From: Clostridiales bacterium
GTDB lineage: Bacteria; Bacillota; Clostridia; Christensenellales; UBA3700
Length of the DNA: 34,648 nt
NCBI GenBank assembly: GCA_014799575.1
Contig: JAAVHS010000018.1
Span: 35,148-69,795 of the forward strand
Direction: 5' to 3'
Part shown: positions 16,569 through 26,766 of the stretch, in pieces
Layout: each line of letters starts with the position of its first letter
Position numbering within the stretch: the stretch's first letter is position 1
Made by a program: the position numbers and the translations under genes
Notes under the pieces: model-generated
What the model was told of the DNA's origin: nothing
What the model saw: the letters and a program-made list of their open reading frames with translations, nothing else
Databases searched by the model: none

Positions 16569-17870
16569 GTGGGAAAATTTATAACGGCTATCAAGAAATT
16601 GCTAGGTTGGCACAACAAAGAAAATGTTTATAGCAGTCGTTTTATAAATGGAAACAATGTGTTGTTTTCGTCCTACGGAAGAGATATACACGCAAGCGAC
16701 ATTGTTGCAACTGCGTTACATCGTGTCTGCGAAGAAGTATCCAAATGTACATTGAAGTCGGTCGTAGAATTCGAGAATCCACGTCGCATAGAAGTTCAAA
16801 AAGATGATATAAACAAAGTGTTTTCCGCTCGCGTAAATCCATTGTGTGGATTGAAAGACTTCTTATATAAAATCGCTTGGCTGACGCTTGTCAATAAAAA
16901 TTGCTTTATATATTGGCAGTATGACGAAGTACCGATTAAGATTGACGGTAGGGAATACGTCAAGCGCGTTACAAAAGGTTTTTATCCGATAGAGGCGACA
17001 AGAGTCAAAATGTATATGCTTGACGACGAAATGCGTATTGAACTTACAAGCGCTGACGACTCGGTTGTCTTGGATATGCCGTACTCAGACGTAATACATA
17101 TTCGCCACTCATACGGAGCGCATAAGTATTTAGGCGGTAGCGCGAACGGCGAGAATTATAAAAACTTGCTTGCCAACTTAGAGACAATGCACGTTATACA
17201 CGAGTCTATACCCAAAACGATTAAAGCAGGCTTGGCGCTAAAAGGCGTATTGACAATGAAGACTGTTGCCGACGTTGATGCAAAGAAATTAACCCGAGAA
17301 GAATTTGAAGAACATTTGTTTGATAGCGAACTCGGCATTATTGCAACTGACTATGAGAGCGAATTTAATCCGGTCAATATCAATGTGACTGATATACCGA
17401 CAAATATACTTACGTTTTTGCGCGACGAAATACTCGCGCCATTTGGGGTATCTTTGCCAATTTGGCAAGGTAAATATACCGACGACGATTATACGGCTTT
17501 TTATCAGACGGCAGTTGAGGGACTTTTACTAGAAATTGCCGAAGCATTCAAAATCACGTTGTTTACCGACAAGCAACTTGCGTATGGACACAAAATCAAA
17601 TATTACGATAGAGTAGTGCAGTCATTGTCTTTTGCGCGTCGTTTGGAAATCGCCAAAATGACGCAAGAGGACGCGCTACTTTCACGAGACGAGCGCCGTG
17701 AATTGCTCGGATATGAACCCGACGGACAACCTACGAGAATGTCGTTGAATTATATCAACGTATCTCTTGCGGATAAGTATCAAATGGACAAACTCAAAAA
17801 TCAAAAACAAAATATATCGGACGGCAAGACCAAAACCGACGAGGAGGACAAAAATGAAAATACCGATTAG
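16569..17870 (+). CDS. HK97-family portal protein (GTG start)
   Basis: 433 aa; FINGNNVLFSSYGRDIHASDIVATALHRVCEEVSKC, DVIHIRH, APFGVSLPIWQGKYTDDDYTAFYQTAVEGLLLEIAEAF; between terL and protease. Confidence 0.92.
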   Translation: MGKFITAIKKLLGWHNKENVYSSRFINGNNVLFSSYGRDIHASDIVATALHRVCEEVSKCTLKSVVEFENPRRIEVQKDDINKVFSARVNPLCGLKDFLYKIAWLTLVNKNCFIYWQYDEVPIKIDGREYVKRVTKGFYPIEATRVKMYMLDDEMRIELTSADDSVVLDMPYSDVIHIRHSYGAHKYLGGSANGENYKNLLANLETMHVIHESIPKTIKAGLALKGVLTMKTVADVDAKKLTREEFEEHLFDSELGIIATDYESEFNPVNINVTDIPTNILTFLRDEILAPFGVSLPIWQGKYTDDDYTAFYQTAVEGLLLEIAEAFKITLFTDKQLAYGHKIKYYDRVVQSLSFARRLEIAKMTQEDALLSRDERRELLGYEPDGQPTRMSLNYINVSLADKYQMDKLKNQKQNISDGKTKTDEEDKNENTD

Positions 17871-18582
17871 GAGCGTAAGCGAACAAAATCCCGAAATTAT
17901 TAAACGCTTATTGCCGAGCAACGTGCAAGCGTTGACATTACGGTCTGATGATATGGAGGGCGTTATTGACGGCTATCCTATTGTGTTTAATCAACGTACT
18001 GCTATCGGCAAATGGTTTTTTGAAGAAATCGACTCGCACGCTCTTGATAATGCCGATTTGAGCGACATCAAACTTTTAGCAAATCACAATGACATGATGA
18101 TTCCCGTCGCGCGTCATAGACGCGGTAAACGGTCGACAATGGATATAAATGTCGACGACGTTGGTTTGCATATCAATGCAAAACTTGACATTGCGAACAA
18201 TGCGACAGCGCGAGAATTGTGTAGCGCGGTTATGCGTGGCGACATTGAAGATATGTCGTTTGTGTTCGGCATTGAAGTATCGGGCGACGAATGGTTTGAC
18301 CTTGACAAACCTATGCCCATAAGAAGAATAACAAAAATATCAAGAGTTTTCGAGGTATCCGCTGTCAATGACGGCGCATATCCGCAAACTTCGATAAATG
18401 CTCGCTCGGCGACGTTGGATAATGACAAAAAGACGTTGGATAACGTCCTCGCCGAAGCGTTGGAAAACGAAAAGAGAGCAGAAGAGCGCGCCAAGGCGTT
18501 AATATTGGCAAAACAAAAATTTTTATTAAAAGAGAGGTACAAAAACTATGACAATCAAAGAACTATTGGAAAAAAGAAGTAA
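17854..18582 (+). CDS. HK97-family prohead protease
   Basis: MEGVIDGYPIVFNQRT...ANHNDMMIPVAR...GDIEDMSFVFGIE...VFEVSAVNDGAYPQTSI; ATG 17854 with RBS GAGGAGG. Confidence 0.9.
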   Translation: MKIPIRSVSEQNPEIIKRLLPSNVQALTLRSDDMEGVIDGYPIVFNQRTAIGKWFFEEIDSHALDNADLSDIKLLANHNDMMIPVARHRRGKRSTMDINVDDVGLHINAKLDIANNATARELCSAVMRGDIEDMSFVFGIEVSGDEWFDLDKPMPIRRITKISRVFEVSAVNDGAYPQTSINARSATLDNDKKTLDNVLAEALENEKRAEERAKALILAKQKFLLKERYKNYDNQRTIGKKK

Positions 18583-19765
18583 ACTTCTTTCTGAAATTGA
18601 CGGGGCAGACGAAAAGCGTTTTGCCGAAATCAAACTTGAACTTGACAAAATCGACTTCCAAATGAAACAAGCGGAAGACGAAGAGCGCAAAAAGAAAGAA
18701 GAGGCGGAAGAGCGCGCGGCGCGTGAGAAGAACGCAAACGGCGGTAGCGCAAACAACAAAATCGTGTTGTTTACAACCGAAGAAGAAAAGCGTAAGGCTC
18801 AAATGGAAGAAATTGAGAAACGTGCGTCGAGTCTTAAAAAGGGCGAAAAAATAACGGTAGAAGAAAGAGCATTATCCTCGTCGTCGGTCGCACTTGGTAC
18901 GGCAACAAGCAACGAAATCAATCCGGCATTTGAGCAAGTCGGTACTCTTGATAAACTCGTAAACGTCGTTCACTTGGAGGGAACGGGCGCAGAAAGTTAT
19001 AAAAAACCGTTCATGAAAAATATCGGCGAGGGCGAAATTGTAAAAGAGGGGCAGTCGCCGAGTACGTCCGCTGAACCTGAGTTTGATTACGCAGAGATAA
19101 ACAAGGTAAAAATCGTTGCTTACGCAGAGATAAACGAAGAGATTGAAAAACTTCCGTCCGCAAACTATCTTGCAGAGGTTGACAAGGCTGTTCTCGGCGC
19201 ATGGCGCAAAAAAGTAATTGAACAAATGGTTAAAGGTCAAGGTAGCGGTAACAGCGAACTTGTCGGAATTGTAAATGCTCCCGAGAAAATCATAGCGAAG
19301 TCGCAGAAGAAAACAACAACTACTATCGACGAAAATACGCTCGATAGCATTATCTTTGCTTACGGCGGAGACGAGAATGTAGAAGGCGACGCAACTCTCA
19401 TACTCAATAAATTGACGCTCAAAGAATTTGCAAAAGTTAAAGGCTCGGATAAACGTCGCGCCTACGACATTGTAGTGCGTGGCAATTCGGGTACGATAAA
19501 CGGTATTCCGTTTGTATGTACTAGTAAATTGCCAGCGTATGGCGATGATAAGTCTGCAAGCACACCTTACATGATTTACGGCAAGTTGCAAGGCTACGAA
19601 CTTGCGTATTTCACCTATCTTGAAGTCGAGAAGTCTAAGGACTATAAGTTCAAGGAGGGCGTAATTTGCTTGAAAGTAAGCGGACACGTCGGAGGTTCAC
19701 CTGCAATGTACAACGGCTTTATGACGGTATCGAAAAATTCGTCTACACAACCGGCAAAAGAGTAA
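18548..19765 (+). CDS. HK97-family major capsid protein
   Basis: N-terminal coiled-coil delta domain, then EINPAFEQVGTLDKLVNVVHLEGTGAESYKKPF, GINGIPFVCTSKLP-type capsid fold sequence. Confidence 0.92.
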   Translation: MTIKELLEKRSKLLSEIDGADEKRFAEIKLELDKIDFQMKQAEDEERKKKEEAEERAAREKNANGGSANNKIVLFTTEEEKRKAQMEEIEKRASSLKKGEKITVEERALSSSSVALGTATSNEINPAFEQVGTLDKLVNVVHLEGTGAESYKKPFMKNIGEGEIVKEGQSPSTSAEPEFDYAEINKVKIVAYAEINEEIEKLPSANYLAEVDKAVLGAWRKKVIEQMVKGQGSGNSELVGIVNAPEKIIAKSQKKTTTTIDENTLDSIIFAYGGDENVEGDATLILNKLTLKEFAKVKGSDKRRAYDIVVRGNSGTINGIPFVCTSKLPAYGDDKSASTPYMIYGKLQGYELAYFTYLEVEKSKDYKFKEGVICLKVSGHVGGSPAMYNGFMTVSKNSSTQPAKE

Positions 19766-19819
19766 TCATCATTTATTTTTGGGTCAGAGTGAGTCAATAC
19801 AAAACGGAGGTATTTATCA

Positions 19820-20086
19820 ATGAAAGAAGTTGAGAAGATAGCACTAAAAATAGGATATGGCGCTTCTGACCCTCAAAAGATAGAAGAGATTCAAGGCTAT
19901 ATAGACGAGGCGGTCGAATTTATGAAGACGAGCGGTGTTGCCGAAAAAGAAATTAGTACGCACACCGCATACGTCGTCAAAAGCCTTTGGGCGGACTATC
20001 GTGATAGTGGCGTAGAAGAGAGCATCATCAAAAAAGACGGTATAGTTGTCGCGCTAATATCGAATTTGCGGAGGCGTAAGAAGTGA
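19820..20086 (+). CDS. Head-tail connector (gp6-like)
   Basis: 88-aa helical protein directly after the capsid gene. Confidence 0.65.
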   Translation: MKEVEKIALKIGYGASDPQKIEEIQGYIDEAVEFMKTSGVAEKEISTHTAYVVKSLWADYRDSGVEESIIKKDGIVVALISNLRRRKK

Positions 20087-20496
20087 GTAAACAACAACGT
20101 CCCAAAAAGCGACCTACGCTGATCAAGTTTGGCGTACCGAAAAACATATATGTCGCAGGGCAAGGAAATACGATTGAGTATGAATTGATAAGCCATGTTG
20201 TCGGCACTGACGGCGACGGCAAAGCGATTCAATCAGATTGCTTTTATTGCGAGTGGCTGAATTCTTACGGCGCAGTTGCTATCCAACAACAAGCCGACGG
20301 AGTATCGCAATCGGCAAGAATTCGTATGACCTACGTCAAGGCGGTATACGACGCGTTGAAAAAAGACTCAATAAGAATCTACAAGCACGGAATTATTGAC
20401 GATGAACATTGCTTTGTTTTATCGTCTTCGCCCGATAACTATGCCGAGAGCAACAAGATGTTGGAATTCAATGTCAAGCATTATGAGGTCAAGTAA
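20083..20496 (+). CDS. Head-closure/head-tail adaptor protein
   Basis: Position and size. Confidence 0.6.
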   Translation: MSKQQRPKKRPTLIKFGVPKNIYVAGQGNTIEYELISHVVGTDGDGKAIQSDCFYCEWLNSYGAVAIQQQADGVSQSARIRMTYVKAVYDALKKDSIRIYKHGIIDDEHCFVLSSSPDNYAESNKMLEFNVKHYEVK

Positions 20497-20925
20497 ATGT
20501 CGGTTAAGAATATCGTTCAAGAAATATTGGATAATACGTTGTTGCAACACGGCGTTTTGTCGCATCATCTTCGCCATGTCAAGACCGACGCAATACAAGG
20601 ACTTGACGTCAAGATAAACGACAACGAGTATGTAGTTTATAGGTCCGTATCGAATGGCAATGGTGTTTACGGCGACGGCAGAAAGGAAATTGGTCGCAAG
20701 TACGTTGACGTCAATTATTACTACAAATACGAAAAGGACGATACGCGTTATAGTGAAGTAGAACGTCGTGTTGAGGATATTAAAAAAGCCTTTTTGGCGA
20801 GCAAGCGCTTTCTATTAAAGAACGACGCAAGCGATATTTACGACATTGACAATCCGTATCGCGGTATCAACGTAGAGTTTTTATTCGTGGAGGCGGTCAA
20901 TAGTGAGCAACATATCAACTCATAA
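20497..20925 (+). CDS. Tail completion/head-tail joining protein
   Basis: Position and size. Confidence 0.5.
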   Translation: MSVKNIVQEILDNTLLQHGVLSHHLRHVKTDAIQGLDVKINDNEYVVYRSVSNGNGVYGDGRKEIGRKYVDVNYYYKYEKDDTRYSEVERRVEDIKKAFLASKRFLLKNDASDIYDIDNPYRGINVEFLFVEAVNSEQHINS

Positions 20926-21334
20926 ATATGCACTTGACGAATTGCCCGACGCGCTTGACGAAATGCTAAAAGACTTTTTGCAGTCGTCGTTTGAGGCTCG
21001 TCAAGATGCGGTGCAAGCAGGAGCAGAAGTATTCAAGTCAGCGATAGAGTCCGCTACGCCGAAAGATACGGGCGAAATGGCTCAGTCGTGGAAGATTAAA
21101 ACGAAGTACGTTGACGTTCGATACGTTGGTAATACACGCGTTGCAAAAGGTCAAGTACATCGCAAGACGAAGAGTGGAGGCAAGGGCGAGGCGCGTAGCA
21201 ACGTACCGCTGACCAATGTCTTGGAGTATAGCGCAAAATCGCCACATTATGGTTTTATCCGTCAGACTTTTGACGCGGTAGAGCCTCAAATATTCTCAGC
21301 AATGAAAAAAACTATTGAAAATGGAGGTAAATAA
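20903..21334 (+). CDS. HK97 gp10-like head-tail protein (GTG start)
   Basis: ARQDAVQAGAEVFKSAIESATPKDTGEMAQSWKIK...NVPLTNVLEYSAKSPHYGFIRQTFDA. Confidence 0.8.
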   Translation: MSNISTHKYALDELPDALDEMLKDFLQSSFEARQDAVQAGAEVFKSAIESATPKDTGEMAQSWKIKTKYVDVRYVGNTRVAKGQVHRKTKSGGKGEARSNVPLTNVLEYSAKSPHYGFIRQTFDAVEPQIFSAMKKTIENGGK

Positions 21335-21337
21335 AAA

Positions 21338-22006
21338 ATGAGTAAAAACGACGCACTTGTCCGCTTTAATATAAAAAATGCAAAGTGGGCGTTAAAGTTG
21401 GAAGACGGCAAATATGAAGTGCCGAAATCTTACGGCAAAATATCGAGAAAGATTGCTATTGAAGCCGATTCTAATACTAAAAAGATATTTGGCGACGGCG
21501 AGTGTCAAGCGTACATCATCAACGATAAAGGCAAGAGTGTGGTTTTGACTACAAACACTCTTAACAACGAGTTTGAGCAGGACATGGGACGCAAAATGGA
21601 GACGGCAAAAGGAATTGCAAGCATTAAGCAACAAAAAGTCCCGACTTTCGCTTTGTACTTTGAGACCGAGGGAGTTATGCCCGACGGCAGAATGGGTATA
21701 CTTGCCAAATCGTGGCTCTATGGTATGAAGTCGCCTACTGCGCCGTCAGAATCGTTTGAACAAACAACTGATGATATAAACGAGACGGTATACGAAACAT
21801 CATTTGAGGCATCGGGTGAGATACTGAAAGACGCAGACGGCAAAGAATATAAGGACGAGAAGACAAAATGTCCCGTCAGAGTATGGTTGCTTACTAGCAC
21901 TCCCGATATGCCCGACTTTGATACTTTCGGCGACACGGTTGTTATGCCAACTATGAGAGATACAAAGGCGGAGACTACGACTCCGAACACCGCGGAGGGC
22001 GAATAA
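21338..22006 (+). CDS. Major tail tube protein
   Basis: 222 aa, upstream of the chaperones; EADSNTKKIFGDGE...EGVMPDGRMGILAKSWLYG. Confidence 0.8.
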   Translation: MSKNDALVRFNIKNAKWALKLEDGKYEVPKSYGKISRKIAIEADSNTKKIFGDGECQAYIINDKGKSVVLTTNTLNNEFEQDMGRKMETAKGIASIKQQKVPTFALYFETEGVMPDGRMGILAKSWLYGMKSPTAPSESFEQTTDDINETVYETSFEASGEILKDADGKEYKDEKTKCPVRVWLLTSTPDMPDFDTFGDTVVMPTMRDTKAETTTPNTAEGE

Positions 22007-22395
22007 TGTTTAAGACAAAAATACCCGTTCAAGAAAAAATCGACGACGGCAACGGCAATATCAAAACGCAAAAGAGAGAAATCGCAGTTACGGTCGATAC
22101 GTCTATCTTTGCGGAGGAAAGGTGGGAAAAATATTTTCCTACAAATGCGAAAAGCGAAACGCTTTTTGCATATATTGAGCGAGTTCACGAAAACAGAATG
22201 CTTGATAAAGCGCATATTTTGTCTAATCTAAAAGCATTATACTGCTTTCTTGAAAGTGACGAACTTTCGGACTTCAAGTCATTTTGTCAACTATTCGACC
22301 TTGCAGACGTCAAATATCTTCAAACGCTTTGCGACAAGATAAAATGGATTTTCGGCATAGTCTTGGGTAGTAGTGTATCGCCCCCAAAAAACTAA
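22006..22395 (+). CDS. Tail assembly chaperone (G-like)
   Basis: Position between tail tube and tape measure; ends in a slippery A AAA AAC TAA. Confidence 0.8.
   Translation: MFKTKIPVQEKIDDGNGNIKTQKREIAVTVDTSIFAEERWEKYFPTNAKSETLFAYIERVHENRMLDKAHILSNLKALYCFLESDELSDFKSFCQLFDLADVKYLQTLCDKIKWIFGIVLGSSVSPPKN
22386..22392 (+). promoter_or_regulatory. Programmed -1 ribosomal frameshift heptamer A AAA AAC
   Basis: In 0-frame register: cca aaa aac taa. Confidence 0.85.
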
Positions 22396-22709
22396 AAGAG
22401 CGCAGTCAAGAATTGTTGCAGTTGTATGACAAGTTGTACCCAAACGGCAATCGCAACAAGCCTATGACTGCGCCGAGAGTAATTACATTATTGCAAAAGT
22501 GCGTTGATTTGAAAATACAAGATTGCTTAATTCAACGCTTACATTTTACCGATTTATACGTTCTAATTTTGTCGATTGATATTGAGAATATCAAGCAAGC
22601 ATTGAAACGCGAACGGCAAGCAAGAGCGAAAAAATCAAACTCCGAAGTCCGAGACATATCGGGAGCGGAGGCGGTCAAGTTTTTGAAAGGAGGTGGCGGA
22701 TTTGGCTGA
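22392..22709 (+). CDS. Tail assembly chaperone T-like extension made by -1 frameshift
   Basis: Continuous -1 frame from 22392 (LKERSQELLQLYDKLYPNGNR...) with no ATG or RBS of its own. Confidence 0.8.
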   Translation, partial: LKERSQELLQLYDKLYPNGNRNKPMTAPRVITLLQKCVDLKIQDCLIQRLHFTDLYVLILSIDIENIKQALKRERQARAKKSNSEVRDISGAEAVKFLKGGGGFG

Positions 22710-24771
22710 TAATATTCGTGGCTTAAAAGTAGAGATAAGCGCGGACGCAACGAAATTCAAAAAAGAAGTCAAAGATTTGCGTTCGGACGTGAAGTCGGCA
22801 AAATCCGACCTTGCCACGTTGCAAAAAAGCCTCCAACTTGACTACAACGAAGAGAAATTCGCCGAGGCGCAAAAGGTTGCTCAAAATGCAATAGACAAGA
22901 CGTCAGAACTTGCAGACAAATTGCGCGGACGGCTAAAAGACCTTGAACAAAGCGGAAATGTTGACACCGATGAATATCAGAAAGTGCAAAGCGAGTTATA
23001 CAAGGTTGAGTTGCAAGGCGCGCAGTTGCAAAAGCAATTAGAGCAAATCAATCAAATCAAGTTTGATAATCTCTCTAAGCAAGTGACTGACGTCGGCGAT
23101 AAGATAACGTCGGCAGGCAAAGCGTTAGCGCCTTTTTCGGCTATGGCGACGGGCGCTGTCACGGCTCTTGGCGCAGTGGGTAAGAAAGCAGTTGCAACGG
23201 GCGACGATATTGCCACACTTGCGACTAAGTACGATATGTCGTCCGACTCATTGCAACGCTTTAACTACGTTGCCTTGCAGACTGACGTTCAAGCGGAAGA
23301 TTTATACAAAGCATTTACGAAAGTTAGAGCAGGCGTGGCGGATATGGCTACGGGAACGGAATCAACCGCAAGCAAAGCGTTGCAACAACTTAATTTAGAC
23401 TTTGCGTCGTTCGACGGCAGTGAAGAGCAATTTTACGCAATCGCCGACGCATTGTCAAATATGGGCGATAAGACGCAAATGGTCGCAATCGCAAATGATA
23501 TATTCGGCGACAAACTTGCGACAAATCTTTTACCGCTCATATACGCCGGCACGGACGCAGTGAATGAGTATCGCAACGAGTTCGACGAATTGGGCGCAAT
23601 GACCGAAGAGCAAGTCGCAAGCATGGCGGAGTTTGACAACGTCTTGAACAAGATAAACACGCAAGTCAAAAACTCTATCACGCAAATAGGCGCGTCGCTA
23701 CTTCCTATTATGGAAAAAGTCGCCGATTGGGTAAGCAATACAATTATTCCGAAATTGCAAAGTCTTGCCGAGTGGTTTAACAATTTGACGCTCGGACAAC
23801 AAGAATTTGCATTGAAGATAGCGCTCGTTGTCGCCGCGCTTGCGCCTTTGACAATGGGCATTGGCAAACTTGTAACGACAATCGGTAGCGTAATAGAAGT
23901 CTTGCCAAAATTACAATCGGCGCTTTCTTCGTTGGCATCACACCCGATAATCTTAATCGTAGCGGCGGTCGCGGTTATTCTTGCGTTATTGTATAGTCGT
24001 TGTGAATCTTTCCGAGAGGCAATCAATAATCTAGTCGGCACGTTGGGACAGGCGTTGCAACCTGCTATGACCGCAATATTGCAAGTGTTTAATACTCTTA
24101 TGCCGATATTGAACGAGATAATCAATATTGTTGGCGGAGTGCTTGCAGTGGCAATAAACATCTTGTCGACTGCGTTGCAACCCGTGATTGTAGGAATACA
24201 AATGCTATTCGGTATTTTGCAATCGCTCTTGTCGGTTGCGCTCATACCGTTGCAACTCGTCTTACAAGCGTTGCAAATACCTTTGCAAATGCTTGGCACT
24301 TTGTTGAATTGGCTTGCTCCACTATTTGGCGCGTTTGCGAATCTAGTGCAAGGCGTGTTTAACGTTGTGCTTAAAGTGATAAATTCGGTATTGACGGCAG
24401 TTGAAAGCGCGATAAATTGGTGCATTGACAAAATAAATTTGCTTATTGACACGGTCAACGACAAAATGGGGTGGCTCGGCGTTCACCTCGAGAGGGTGCA
24501 ATCCGTATCGCTCCAAATCGACACGTCCTCGCTTGATAATATCAACGATATAAACGGCACACTAGACACTACGTCGCCCGATATTATAAGCGGTGACAAC
24601 GTCTATGACAAAATAGGCGCAGGCGGTATCAATGGCGATGTGTACAACAATGATTATAGCACGAATAATACGACGCAAAACATAACGGTCACTATTCAAA
24701 ATTATGCCGAAGAAGTCGACGTCGACGATCTAGTGCGACAAATCAATGTGAAACTTGCGGAGGCAATGTGA
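22702..24771 (+). CDS. Tape measure protein
   Basis: About 690 aa, N-terminal coiled coil, central hydrophobic segments; TTG 22702 after AAAGGAGGT (GTG 22693 is the alternative). Confidence 0.88.
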   Translation: MADNIRGLKVEISADATKFKKEVKDLRSDVKSAKSDLATLQKSLQLDYNEEKFAEAQKVAQNAIDKTSELADKLRGRLKDLEQSGNVDTDEYQKVQSELYKVELQGAQLQKQLEQINQIKFDNLSKQVTDVGDKITSAGKALAPFSAMATGAVTALGAVGKKAVATGDDIATLATKYDMSSDSLQRFNYVALQTDVQAEDLYKAFTKVRAGVADMATGTESTASKALQQLNLDFASFDGSEEQFYAIADALSNMGDKTQMVAIANDIFGDKLATNLLPLIYAGTDAVNEYRNEFDELGAMTEEQVASMAEFDNVLNKINTQVKNSITQIGASLLPIMEKVADWVSNTIIPKLQSLAEWFNNLTLGQQEFALKIALVVAALAPLTMGIGKLVTTIGSVIEVLPKLQSALSSLASHPIILIVAAVAVILALLYSRCESFREAINNLVGTLGQALQPAMTAILQVFNTLMPILNEIINIVGGVLAVAINILSTALQPVIVGIQMLFGILQSLLSVALIPLQLVLQALQIPLQMLGTLLNWLAPLFGAFANLVQGVFNVVLKVINSVLTAVESAINWCIDKINLLIDTVNDKMGWLGVHLERVQSVSLQIDTSSLDNINDINGTLDTTSPDIISGDNVYDKIGAGGINGDVYNNDYSTNNTTQNITVTIQNYAEEVDVDDLVRQINVKLAEAM

Positions 24772-24772
24772 T

Positions 24773-25618
24773 ATGAGAAAATTCTTTTTGCACAATTCAA
24801 GCAGGACGAAATCATTTGATTTGAACACTGCAAAGGCTTTCGCAACCGAGCCGTCAGGCTTGGGTAATTCGTTTAGCACGGAATATAAAGAAAGCGACAA
24901 GGGCAAACATCTTGTCAACGTTAAACCGAATTTTGACCCGATAACATTGAAAATTTATTTTAATGCAGACGGGACGGACGGATACGCAAACTATAAAGGA
25001 CTAATGTTGTTTTTGGAAGAGTGCGGAAAGTCGCCGTTTTTGTTTGAGTACAACGACGGAGTAACTGACAAGTATTGCGACGTAATTCTCAAATCGTCGG
25101 GAAAAAGTGAAAAGGATTCGGACGGAGTATTCTGCGAGCCTTTTACGTTCGAGCGCCAAAGTTATTGGTATGAGCGCCTCGAGGGGACTTTTGAATTAGA
25201 GAATACGTCGTCTTCACGCTTTCCGCTAGGATTTCCGTTTGGCTTTTCGGGGCGAGTACTCAAAACGAAGAAGTATGTATCGAATCCTTTTCACATTGCG
25301 TCGCCTATTACGATAACTATATCGGGGCAGATACGCGATAATATTCGAATATACATCGCTACGTTAGACGATAAAATCGTATCAGAAATTAAACTCTCGA
25401 CAAATTGCGAGGTTGGCAAAGTAATTGTTATCGAGCCTAATACAAAGAAGATAACTATTACTGAAAACGGAGTAGAGTCCAACGGTTACGGACTTATTGA
25501 CAAGACAAAGCAATCGTTTTTGTATCTACCCAAAGGTGATTATTATATCAGTTCTGATATGACGGGCGAGGACAAAGGAAAAATCACTTTTACAATTAAA
25601 CGATATTTGCTTGATTGA
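24773..25618 (+). CDS. Distal tail protein (Dit-like)
   Basis: MRKFFLHNSSRTKSFDLNTAKAFATEPSGLGNSF... after the tape measure; ATG 24773. Confidence 0.8.
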   Translation: MRKFFLHNSSRTKSFDLNTAKAFATEPSGLGNSFSTEYKESDKGKHLVNVKPNFDPITLKIYFNADGTDGYANYKGLMLFLEECGKSPFLFEYNDGVTDKYCDVILKSSGKSEKDSDGVFCEPFTFERQSYWYERLEGTFELENTSSSRFPLGFPFGFSGRVLKTKKYVSNPFHIASPITITISGQIRDNIRIYIATLDDKIVSEIKLSTNCEVGKVIVIEPNTKKITITENGVESNGYGLIDKTKQSFLYLPKGDYYISSDMTGEDKGKITFTIKRYLLD

Positions 25619-25629
25619 CGGAGGTCGGA

Positions 25630-26754
25630 ATGTATATAGAGATTTACGACGAAAACAAAAGGCATATATCTAACGTCGACAATATATCGTACGATTTGAC
25701 TAAACGCGTTTACGACCCAAATGCTTTTAACGCAGTCGGAATTAGCGCAGACGACGTCAACAAAGCGAAAATTGCCGTTATGGTTACTGATGTCGGAGAA
25801 TACGAATACGCTTGCCTAGTTGACAATATTACGCCCGACGGCAACAAGCGTACTATCAAAGGTCTAGATTTCAAAACGCTTTGGCAGACGGAAATATTGC
25901 TAGATTTTACTCCCGACGGCAGTTGGGACGGCAGATTGTCAGTAATATTCAATCGCGTTAAAAGCGCGGTATTTGATAGTGTAGATTCGACGGTATGTAA
26001 GATACCCGTCGAAGTAATTATCCCGACGGACGATACTGATACGACGGAAATGCTCGGGTCATATCAAGGACAGTATATCAATACGGACGCATACAAATTC
26101 TTAAAATGTTATCTCAAATTTTATGAGTATAACATTGAATCTCGGTACGACGTAGTCGCAGGCAAAATCATATTTGAGTTTGTTAAAACTACCGAAATAA
26201 TCGACGTCAATCTAAGCGACTTTATTTACGACTTGACTACTTCTTCGTCGACGACAAATAAAGCGGTTGCAACTGTCAAATACGACGTTGCAACGCCCGA
26301 GACTGACGGCGACGGAAATGTCGTTTATAATGCCGACGGAACACCAAAGAGAAAACCGCGTCCGACGACAATAGCGACAAAATACTATTATCTTAATCAC
26401 AACAACGATATTGTGCAAGCGGACGCGAGAGGCGAAATAGAGGGGAGAATATATCCGGTCAAGACAAAGTGGTTTGAAAAAGAATATTTGTCCGAGGCGC
26501 AATTTGACGCCGTGTATGAACTCGCAAATAGTCGCTTTGTCGATAACATTATTATCGACAACAACTTGACTATTGACCCGATAGACTTCGCGATATATCC
26601 GCTCTATACAAAGATACAACTCTATTACGACGGCAAGTTGTATAAGACGCTACCGATAAGCGAAAAGATAATTACGCTTAACGCAAGCGGTAAAAATACA
26701 CAAATAAAACTCGGCTTTAAGAAGATTTTATTGACTGAGTTATTAAAAGGTTAG
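25630..26754 (+). CDS. Tail-associated baseplate hub-like (Tal/gp18-like) protein
   Basis: MYIEIYDENKRHISNVDNISYDLTKRVYDPNAF...; position after Dit; ATG 25630 with RBS GGAGG. Confidence 0.7.
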   Translation: MYIEIYDENKRHISNVDNISYDLTKRVYDPNAFNAVGISADDVNKAKIAVMVTDVGEYEYACLVDNITPDGNKRTIKGLDFKTLWQTEILLDFTPDGSWDGRLSVIFNRVKSAVFDSVDSTVCKIPVEVIIPTDDTDTTEMLGSYQGQYINTDAYKFLKCYLKFYEYNIESRYDVVAGKIIFEFVKTTEIIDVNLSDFIYDLTTSSSTTNKAVATVKYDVATPETDGDGNVVYNADGTPKRKPRPTTIATKYYYLNHNNDIVQADARGEIEGRIYPVKTKWFEKEYLSEAQFDAVYELANSRFVDNIIIDNNLTIDPIDFAIYPLYTKIQLYYDGKLYKTLPISEKIITLNASGKNTQIKLGFKKILLTELLKG

Positions 26755-26766
26755 GAGGCAAAGAAA

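Noticed and set aside
18548-18582. Possible frameshift fusing prohead protease and capsid (A AAA AAG in the 35-bp overlap)
   Set aside because: A -1 shift from the protease frame does not reach the capsid frame (which is +1), and the capsid gene has its own ATG and RBS.
18872-19687. 271-aa minus-strand ORF
   Set aside because: Antisense to the major capsid gene; no RBS, implausible composition.
23433-24464. 343-aa minus-strand ORF
   Set aside because: Antisense to the tape measure gene; low-complexity translation caused by its codon bias.
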